From Ruminococcus sp. (GTDB lineage: Bacteria > Bacillota > Clostridia > Oscillospirales > Acutalibacteraceae), in NCBI GenBank assembly GCA_022510985.1, contig JAFLSL010000083.1, positions 1 to 5,693 of the forward strand: DNA of 5,693 nt, written 5' to 3'. The notes under the pieces are model-generated. The model was not told the DNA's origin. It worked only from the letters and a program-made list of their open reading frames with translations, and made no database searches. This document shows positions 1-5,122 of this stretch, one piece after another. Position numbers and translations under genes: made by a program. The first letter of the stretch is position 1. Each line of letters opens with the position of its first letter.

Positions 1-210
1 GACCCTGCGTTAGCGTATGCGGAGAAGCCAATGTGGTTAAAGGTGCCGAATGACGGGAGTATTCCGGATATGAACGAGATTGTTGCCTTTGCCATAAAAA
101 TGAAAAATGATTCTTCCCATGTACAAAATCTTAGACACCTTGCGGAGAATCATATGACATGGGATCAGCAATACAAAAAAGTCTTCGACCGTTTAGAGGA
201 GGAAATTTGA
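1..210 (+). CDS. Probable glycosyltransferase, C-terminal end (5'-truncated by window)
   Basis: The frame is open from base 1 to the TGA at 208-210 and gives 69 residues; the start lies upstream of the window. The tail reads as a hydrophilic stretch, then a short helix (MNEIVAFAIKMKND), then HMTWDQQYKKVFDRLEEEI. This layout resembles the C-terminus of GT-B fold glycosyltransferases (GT4/group 1). In those, a 'value per residue range, ai..ll.d' helix is followed by a 'sW...y..ly' closing helix that packs back on the N-terminal domain. The catalytic part is not visible, so donor and acceptor cannot be named. It ends 1 bp before the dehydrogenase start, and its last codons carry that gene's ribosome binding site. 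The reading frame is secure; the family is a moderate-confidence call from the tail pattern and from the surrounding polysaccharide genes. Confidence 0.6.
   Translation, partial: DPALAYAEKPMWLKVPNDGSIPDMNEIVAFAIKMKNDSSHVQNLRHLAENHMTWDQQYKKVFDRLEEEI
197..202 (+). promoter_or_regulatory. Ribosome binding site of the dehydrogenase gene
   Basis: A perfect AGGAGG lies 9 nt before the ATG at 212, inside the last codons of the upstream gene. It is the strongest Shine-Dalgarno in the window and fixes the start at 212. It also supports a Firmicutes-type host. Confidence 0.85.
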
Positions 211-211
211 T

Positions 212-1285
212 ATGAAATATGCATTGATTGGTTGCGGAAGAATCTCTCCGAATCACATTATGGCGGCAAAAAACAACGGCTTGGAGATTGTTGCTATCTG
301 CGACATTGAACCGAAGTATATGGAAGACAAGGTAAAGAAGTTTACCCTTCCTTCGACAGTCAAAAAATATACCGATTATAAGGAATTGTTGGTTAACGAA
401 AAACCCGAACTCGTAGCAGTTTGTACCGAAAGCGGTCTGCACGCACAGATTGCACTTGATTGCATCAACGCAGGCTGCAATGTTATTATTGAAAAGCCGA
501 TTGCACTTTCTATCGCTGATGCGGACGCGATTATTGAAGCTGCCGAAAAGAACAATGTCAAGGTTTGTGTGAACCATCAGAACCGTTTTAATAAGTCAAT
601 CGCAAAGATTAAGGATGCTTTGGATAAGGATCGATTTGGCAGATTGTTCCACGGCACAGCACATATTCGCTGGGCACGTGATTGGGAATATTATTCCCGT
701 GCTAAGTGGCGAGGCACATGGGCACAGGACGGCGGATGCCTTATGAATCAGTGTATTCATAATATTGACCTGCTTATTTGGCTGATGGGCGGCGAGCCGA
801 CTGAAGTAATGGCATATACCGACCGTATGAAGCACGATTATATTGAGGCTGAGGATCTTGGTATCGCTGTTGTGAAATTTGCCAACGGTACATACGGAAT
901 TATCGAGGGTACGACAAATGTGTATCCGAAGAATCTGGAAGAAACCCTTTATATTTTTGGTGAGAAGGGTACCGTTAAAGCAGGCGGTGCATCCGTCAAT
1001 AAGATAGAGGAGTGGAATTTCTCCGATGAGTTAGATGTTGCTGCCGAAGTAAAGGCACAGTTTTCTGAGAATCCGCCGTCAGTTTATGGTTTCGGTCACA
1101 CCCCGCTGTACGCAGATGTAATTGATGCTATACAGAATGACCGTCAGCCTTTGGTAACTGCGTATGACGGCAAGAAGGCACTGGAAATGGTGCTTGCAAT
1201 TTATAAGTCAGCAGCAGAGGGCAAACCTGTTCAGTTCCCGCTGACAGAATGCTCTACGCTGGATTTTACAGAAAGATTTGATTGA
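212..1285 (+). CDS. Gfo/Idh/MocA family NAD-dependent sugar-nucleotide 3-dehydrogenase (WbpB/GnnA-like role)
   Basis: This 357-residue protein is full length for the Gfo/Idh/MocA oxidoreductases and is probably cytosolic. The N-terminal Rossmann domain starts at once with the dinucleotide motif GCGRIS (7-12), and the acidic residue D31 ends the second strand. The family signature EKP is at 94-96, with K95 the expected catalytic lysine. NQCIHNIDLL (179-188) supplies the conserved histidine H183. The C-terminal α/β domain carries the substrate-side segment RWARDWEYYSRAKWRGTW (153-170). Enzymes of this type oxidise C3 of UDP-GlcNAcA (WbpB/WlbA) or UDP-GlcNAc (GnnA), giving a 3-keto sugar for a PLP aminotransferase. 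A fitting aminotransferase lies three genes downstream in the same operon, and this is the main reason for the substrate call. The sequence looks longer and more 'standard' than the short Pseudomonas WbpB as I recall it, so the exact substrate is open. Family assignment is near certain; substrate is inferred. Confidence 0.93.
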   Translation: MKYALIGCGRISPNHIMAAKNNGLEIVAICDIEPKYMEDKVKKFTLPSTVKKYTDYKELLVNEKPELVAVCTESGLHAQIALDCINAGCNVIIEKPIALSIADADAIIEAAEKNNVKVCVNHQNRFNKSIAKIKDALDKDRFGRLFHGTAHIRWARDWEYYSRAKWRGTWAQDGGCLMNQCIHNIDLLIWLMGGEPTEVMAYTDRMKHDYIEAEDLGIAVVKFANGTYGIIEGTTNVYPKNLEETLYIFGEKGTVKAGGASVNKIEEWNFSDELDVAAEVKAQFSENPPSVYGFGHTPLYADVIDAIQNDRQPLVTAYDGKKALEMVLAIYKSAAEGKPVQFPLTECSTLDFTERFD

Positions 1286-2250
1286 TAAAAATTATGACTA
1301 TAAATAAAAGAGAGTATATTAAAATTTTGATAGGAAGTAACGGTGGTTTATCCGGGGTTTATCTGGCGAAAGAACTAAAAAAACATCCTGACTTTTTAGT
1401 TTATGGTGCGGATACTTCATACACTACAGCAGGAAAATTTTTTGTGGATAAACAATTTATTCTTCCGCCTGCCAATAGTGAAAGTTTTGTCGATTCGCTG
1501 ATTGAATTGCTCAATCGTGAAAGTATAGATATTTATCTTCCGGTACATTCTAAAGAAATTAAAGCGATTGCCATTCATGAAAACGAGATTCGACATCATA
1601 CAGATTGTGCCTTTATGGTATCGCCTGAAGAGACATTTTCTTTGTTAGATAATAAAAAAAGTGCTAATATTAATTTAAATAATGCAGAGATACCTGCCCC
1701 AAAGTTAATAACTACATTTGAATGTGATTATCCGATTTTTATGAAGGCAGAAGTAGGTAGCGGAAGTAGTGGCTCTGAAATTATCCCAACAGAAGAATTG
1801 CACAGAGCATATACCAATTCCGGAAAACAAGTTGCATTTTTTGAGCTAATTGATGGAATAGAGTATACATTGGATTGTTTGTTTTCCCAAGATTACCAAT
1901 TATTAGGCTATAATCAACGCAAACGTGTCAAAACAATTGGTGGGGCGGTTAGCATTACTCAAAACGATGCATCGTTTAATATAGACCCTTGGATTAAAAA
2001 GATTGCCCAAAGCTTTCGTTTTTGTGGATGTGTTAATTTTCAATATATTGTCAAAGACAATGTACCATATTTTATTGATGTGAATCTGAGGTATCCTTCA
2101 GGGGGACTTCCTTTGACTGTTGCCTCAGGATTGGATATACCATTATTAGTAGTTAAAATACTTTTAGGCAAAGAAATTTCAGAAAGCGAGCTAAAAGTTA
2201 AAAATAATACGCAGATTATGTATAGGTATTTTGAGGAAAGATTCGAATAA
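1282..2250 (+). CDS. ATP-grasp ligase (CarB/PylC-like), probable sugar- or amino-acid-modifying
   Basis: The product is 322 residues from a TTG at 1282, or 318 from the ATG at 1294. ATP-grasp enzymes activate a carboxylate as an acyl phosphate with ATP and join it to an amine or similar nucleophile. Visible parts in order: a pre-ATP-grasp Rossmann-like start, KILIGSNGGLSG (14-25); a second strand ending YGADTS (41-46); the LLDNKKSANINLNN helix followed by IPAPK (137-141); the ATP-clamp strand PIFMKAEVGSGSSGSE (151-166) with K155 as the probable ATP-contacting lysine and a Gly/Ser-rich loop; FFELIDGIEYTLDCL (186-200); and the metal-binding strand NFQ...FIDVNLRYPSGG (252-275). Here D267 replaces the more usual Glu of ExN, with N269 and R271 kept. 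The TTG start gives a 4-bp TTGA overlap with the upstream stop and a weak AGAAAG about 6 nt upstream; the ATG has no clear Shine-Dalgarno. The gene is much more AT-rich than the flanking sugar genes. The substrate is unknown. Its place between dehydrogenase and aminotransferase suggests the same sugar nucleotide. Confidence 0.87.
   Translation: MIKIMTINKREYIKILIGSNGGLSGVYLAKELKKHPDFLVYGADTSYTTAGKFFVDKQFILPPANSESFVDSLIELLNRESIDIYLPVHSKEIKAIAIHENEIRHHTDCAFMVSPEETFSLLDNKKSANINLNNAEIPAPKLITTFECDYPIFMKAEVGSGSSGSEIIPTEELHRAYTNSGKQVAFFELIDGIEYTLDCLFSQDYQLLGYNQRKRVKTIGGAVSITQNDASFNIDPWIKKIAQSFRFCGCVNFQYIVKDNVPYFIDVNLRYPSGGLPLTVASGLDIPLLVVKILLGKEISESELKVKNNTQIMYRYFEERFE
2233..2240 (+). promoter_or_regulatory. 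Ribosome binding site of the HAD gene
   Basis: GAGGAAAG lies 9 nt before the ATG at 2250, inside the end of the ATP-grasp gene. The TAATG stop/start overlap at 2248-2252 together with this site points to translational coupling. Confidence 0.7.
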
Positions 2251-2858
2251 TGATTTTTGTGGATTTTGATGGAACTTTAGTCGATTTATGGCCAAGATAT
2301 CATGCAGTGTTCACCGCATTGTGCGACTTGAACAGTGTTACTGTTCAAGAGTATAAAGAGGTTAAGCAGAGATTGGTATTTGATGAAAAGGTTGCAAAAT
2401 ACTTTGGTAAGAAGCTATGCAAAAACTATTTTGAAAAGAAAGCTAAATTATTAGAAGATAAAGAGTATCTTGCATTGGATAGATTATTTCTACAGCCGGA
2501 AGCGATTAATCAGGCATTCATTAAAAATGATGCGATTCTTTTATCAAAAAGGAGAAACAAAAAACATTTTAAATGGGAGTTAGAGCAGATGGGATTATAT
2601 GTACCGAGTATAGTAATTAGCGACACTTCCAAAAAAGATTGGATTCTAGAGGAGTTTCCCGGCAAACGTTGTATCATTATAGGCGATTCTATAGCAGATC
2701 TAGAAGCAGCACAGCTTAATAATGTTAATGCTTTTATGGTTGATTTTGGTTTAGGTACAGAAGAACAATTTATCCGTAGCGGTATTCCATTCCGTATGCT
2801 TAGAGCTGCTACTCAAATACTAGATATTATGGAAGGATATAAAAATGCAATTTCGTGA
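2250..2858 (+). CDS. HAD-superfamily phosphatase-like hydrolase
   Basis: This 202-residue protein has all four HAD motifs. Motif I is DFDGTLVD (5-12), with D5 the nucleophile and D7 the general acid/base. Motif II is S99 at the end of the strand AILLS (95-99). Motif III is a lysine in SKKD (127-130). Motif IV is IIIGDSIAD (142-150), with D146 and D150 as metal ligands. Residues 13-90 between motifs I and II are helical and Lys/Glu-rich, consistent with a small C1-type cap as in phosphoglycolate phosphatase-like enzymes. Such proteins remove phosphate from small phosphorylated metabolites; the substrate cannot be read from sequence. It overlaps the ATP-grasp gene by 1 bp and the aminotransferase gene by 14 bp. 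It shares the low GC of the ATP-grasp gene, so the two look like a unit. One possibility is removal of a phosphate from a product or precursor of the ATP-grasp step; metabolite repair is another. The catalytic set is intact, so it is probably active. Confidence 0.9.
   Translation: MIFVDFDGTLVDLWPRYHAVFTALCDLNSVTVQEYKEVKQRLVFDEKVAKYFGKKLCKNYFEKKAKLLEDKEYLALDRLFLQPEAINQAFIKNDAILLSKRRNKKHFKWELEQMGLYVPSIVISDTSKKDWILEEFPGKRCIIIGDSIADLEAAQLNNVNAFMVDFGLGTEEQFIRSGIPFRMLRAATQILDIMEGYKNAIS
2327..2349. repeat. Perfect 10-bp inverted repeat with 3-nt loop, inside the HAD gene
   Basis: The left arm CTTGAACAGT (2327-2336) and right arm ACTGTTCAAG (2340-2349) are exact reverse complements around a GTT loop. 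No T-run follows on either strand, so it is not a standard intrinsic terminator. It falls in the variable cap region of the protein (about residues 26-34), where no known motif forces the sequence. It could be an mRNA hairpin, an operator-like site, or chance. Confidence 0.6.
2831..2837 (+). promoter_or_regulatory. Ribosome binding site of the aminotransferase gene
   Basis: GGAAGGA lies 7 nt before the ATG at 2845, within the last codons of the HAD gene. It fixes this start even though it creates a 14-bp gene overlap. Confidence 0.75.
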
Positions 2859-3981
2859 TTTAAAAAAGCAATATGAGGTCTTGAAACCGGAGATAGACAG
2901 TGCTATTTCCGACGTTATTTCAAGCTCAAGATATATTTCCGGACCCCAGGTAAAGGAGTTAGAAGCACAGCTTGCCGAGTATGTCGGTGTAAAGCATTGT
3001 ATTTCCTGTGCGAACGGTACAGATGCGATTTCTCTTGCATTAATGGCATGGGGAATCGGCGAGGGTGATGCGGTATTTGTACCCGACTTTACCTTCTTTT
3101 CAAGCGGAGAGTGTCCTGCGATTGTAGGTGCGACCCCGATTTTTGTTGATGTAGATAATAGAACCTTTAATCTTAATTCCGCCAAATTGGAGCAGGCTGT
3201 TCAGACGATTCTCAATGAAGGTAAACTAAAGCCCAAAGCGGTTGTTGCAGTTGATTTATTTGGTCTTCCTGCTGATTATTCCGCAATAAAATTGATTTGC
3301 GAAAAGTATAATCTTTTGCTTTTAGAAGACGGTGCACAGGGTTTTGGCGGTTCTATAAATGGAAAGATGGCTTGCAGTTTCGGCGATATCGCGACAACCA
3401 GCTTTTTCCCTGCTAAGCCTCTCGGTTGCTACGGTGACGGAGGTGCGATATTTACCGATAATGATGAATGGGCAGATTTATTGCGTAGTTTAACTGTTCA
3501 CGGAAAAAGCGGTAACGATAAATACAACAATATCCGAATCGGTATGAACAGCCGACTTGATACGATACAGGCGGCGATTTTGCTGCCAAAGTTCAATGCG
3601 TTTAAGGAATACGAGGTGGATGCGGTTAACAAAGTGGCGGACAAGTATAACGAACTACTCGCTGACAGCGGACTTGTGTCCCCGTATATTCCCGATGGAT
3701 ATGTAAGCAGTTGGGCACAGTACACCTTACAGCTTCCTGACGGTATTGATAGAGAAAAATTGATAGAACGGCTGAAAGAAAACGGAATTCCTTCGATGGT
3801 TTATTATGCTAAGCCTATGCATTTGCAGGGTGCGTTTGAAGGAACAAGAAGTGCTGCGGCAGAGTGTCCCGTGACAGAAAAGTTATGCAAAACTGTCCTC
3901 AGCCTTCCGATGCATCCATATCTGGAGGAAAATGAAATAGTGGAAGTATGTAAAACCATAATGGAGTTTGTTCATGAGTAA
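2845..3981 (+). CDS. wbpE: DegT/DnrJ/EryC1-family PLP sugar-nucleotide aminotransferase (WbpE-like)
   Basis: This 378-residue protein is full length for the fold-type I sugar aminotransferases. It transfers an amino group, usually from glutamate, to a keto sugar nucleotide in the cytosol. Visible motifs: the family start FRDLKKQY (3-10); YISGPQVKELE (30-40); the PLP phosphate-binding CANGTDAI (55-62); EDGAQGFGG (161-169), where D162 should contact the pyridine nitrogen; FFPAKPLGCYGDGGAIFT (187-204), with K191 the Schiff-base lysine; NSRLDTIQAAIL (235-246); and LSLPMHPYL (352-360). The last segments closely match my memory of Pseudomonas WbpE, which aminates the 3-keto form of UDP-GlcNAcA. GnnB, acting on 3-keto UDP-GlcNAc, is the main alternative. 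The dehydrogenase that would supply the 3-keto substrate is in the same operon, separated by the ATP-grasp/HAD pair. No 3-N-acetyltransferase is in the window. Family is near certain; 3-amino specificity is probable. Confidence 0.92.
   Translation: MQFRDLKKQYEVLKPEIDSAISDVISSSRYISGPQVKELEAQLAEYVGVKHCISCANGTDAISLALMAWGIGEGDAVFVPDFTFFSSGECPAIVGATPIFVDVDNRTFNLNSAKLEQAVQTILNEGKLKPKAVVAVDLFGLPADYSAIKLICEKYNLLLLEDGAQGFGGSINGKMACSFGDIATTSFFPAKPLGCYGDGGAIFTDNDEWADLLRSLTVHGKSGNDKYNNIRIGMNSRLDTIQAAILLPKFNAFKEYEVDAVNKVADKYNELLADSGLVSPYIPDGYVSSWAQYTLQLPDGIDREKLIERLKENGIPSMVYYAKPMHLQGAFEGTRSAAAECPVTEKLCKTVLSLPMHPYLEENEIVEVCKTIMEFVHE
3962..3966 (+). promoter_or_regulatory. Ribosome binding site deciding the GT4 start
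   Basis: TGGAG lies 7 nt before the ATG at 3974, whereas a TTG at 3968 would sit only 1 nt after it. The site therefore argues for the ATG at 3974. Confidence 0.6.
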
Positions 3982-5122
3982 ACAAATTTGCTTTATTTTG
4001 GATTGGTATCCGACAAAAACGAATAATGGCTGTATTTTTGCCAAGCATTTGATTTATGCGATTGCCGATAAAGGATTTGAGTGTGTGGTTATTGCCCCGA
4101 AAATTAAGAATGCACGCACGGAAGATGTTCCGTATGAACGCAATGAAACAACTGAAAACGGCAGTATTATCAGGATTTTCACCCCAGTTTATCTGCACCT
4201 CAGCTCCCGTAAGCAGACAATGAAACTTTCGATGAATAATCACTACAAAGCTGTTATGAGAACGATAAAAAAGGAAAAGCTTAATCCTGATGTTGTTTAC
4301 GGACACTTTATCTATCAATGCGGTTTGACTGCCGCAAGAGTAGGTGATAAGCTAAGCATTCCATCCTTCTGTGCATGCGGGGAAAATTCCCTGCGGCTTA
4401 TTCGCGGAAATGAACCTTATACAACAGGATTGAAGTTTGCTAAATGGAAAGAAATACTCGACAAGTTAACCGGAATCATCAGCGTGTCAAGCTATAATGG
4501 AGATTTGCTATTGAATAACGGTTTCTATGATAATGCACAAAACATCGGGGTGTTTCCGAATGGATTTGACAGCAGAAAATTTTATCTTATGGATAAGTGT
4601 GAAGCAAGAAAACAGTTAGGGTTTCCGGAAGATAAATTTATTGTTGCTTTTACCGGTGCCTTTACCGAACGCAAAGGAATTGATAAGCTGAATAACGCAC
4701 TTAAAAGATGTAATGATGTTTATTCTGTTTTCCTCGGTTATGGTGAATTGAAGCCCGATTGTGATAATATATTGTTCTGCGGCAAGGTCAGTAATGATAA
4801 GGTTGCACTGTACTTGAATGCTGCCGATGTATTTGTTCTTCCAACAAAGGGTGAGGGGTGCTGTAATGCGATTGTTGAAGCACTTGCCTGTGGGTTGCCT
4901 GTCATTTCATCGGATTTATCTTTTAATGATGACGTTTTAAATGAGAACAATTCGATTCGTATAGATGTAGAAGACGAAAGGCAAATTGCAAACGCTATAA
5001 CGAAATTAAAAGATGATAAAGAATTGAGAATAAAGCTTTCAAAAGGGGCAATAGAATGCTCAAGAACATTTGATATTGACGAACGGGCAAATAATATTTT
5101 GAAGTTTATGAGGTTAAATTAA
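3974..5122 (+). CDS. GT4-type (group 1) glycosyltransferase
   Basis: This is a 382-residue retaining-type GT-B glycosyltransferase that would add one sugar to a lipid-linked repeat unit at the cytosolic face of the membrane. The N-terminal domain opens with ICFILDWYPTKTNNGCIFAKHL (5-26, read as two pieces), a strand and Gly-rich acceptor-side loop usual for GT4. The linker has VFPNGFDSRKF (193-203), the common 'pNGvD...F' hinge. The C-terminal donor domain starts with FTGAFTERKGID (226-237). It carries the EX7E pair E294/E302 in GEGCCNAIVEALACGLPVIS, which binds the nucleotide sugar. No signal peptide or membrane span is seen. I chose ATG 3974 over TTG 3968 because of Shine-Dalgarno spacing. 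It overlaps the aminotransferase by 8 bp and the next gene by 1 bp. The donor sugar is not readable; the 3-amino sugar made by this operon is one candidate. GC is intermediate between the two composition classes in the window. Confidence 0.92.
   Translation: MSKQICFILDWYPTKTNNGCIFAKHLIYAIADKGFECVVIAPKIKNARTEDVPYERNETTENGSIIRIFTPVYLHLSSRKQTMKLSMNNHYKAVMRTIKKEKLNPDVVYGHFIYQCGLTAARVGDKLSIPSFCACGENSLRLIRGNEPYTTGLKFAKWKEILDKLTGIISVSSYNGDLLLNNGFYDNAQNIGVFPNGFDSRKFYLMDKCEARKQLGFPEDKFIVAFTGAFTERKGIDKLNNALKRCNDVYSVFLGYGELKPDCDNILFCGKVSNDKVALYLNAADVFVLPTKGEGCCNAIVEALACGLPVISSDLSFNDDVLNENNSIRIDVEDERQIANAITKLKDDKELRIKLSKGAIECSRTFDIDERANNILKFMRLN
5110..5113 (+). promoter_or_regulatory. Ribosome binding site of the membrane protein gene
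   Basis: GAGG lies 8 nt before the ATG at 5122, within the last codons of the glycosyltransferase. The junction is a TAATG stop/start overlap. Confidence 0.55.

Noticed and set aside
131..577. 148-codon open frame on the - strand over the start of the dehydrogenase
   Set aside because: It lies antisense to a gene with clear Rossmann and EKP motifs, has no recognisable domain, and crosses the junction of two well-supported + strand genes. It is a shadow frame.
674..702. Imperfect hairpin: GCAC/GTGC and GGGAAT/ATTCCC arms with a 6-nt bulge inside the dehydrogenase gene
   Set aside because: The sequence encodes the conserved substrate-domain segment ARDWEYYSRAKW, so protein constraint explains it, and the bulge makes the stem weak. 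No T-run follows.
2330..2346. Possible LexA/SOS box in the HAD hairpin, because of GAAC and GTTC half-sites
   Set aside because: The Gram-positive LexA box needs GAAC and GTTC about 4 nt apart. Here they are 9 nt apart, and the site is mid-gene.
2820..3185. 121-codon open frame on the - strand over the start of the aminotransferase
   Set aside because: It is antisense to conserved PLP-enzyme sequence, with Ser/Thr-rich composition typical of reverse-strand shadows and no protein motif.
3899..4318. 139-codon open frame on the - strand spanning the aminotransferase/GT4 junction
   Set aside because: Both + strand genes are strongly supported with their own ribosome sites. The antisense product shows no family features.
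4377..4394. GC-rich short hairpin (about 7 bp, A-rich loop) inside the glycosyltransferase gene
   Set aside because: It is short, contains a G-T pair, has no downstream T-run, and lies well within a coding region. Hairpins of this size are expected by chance.
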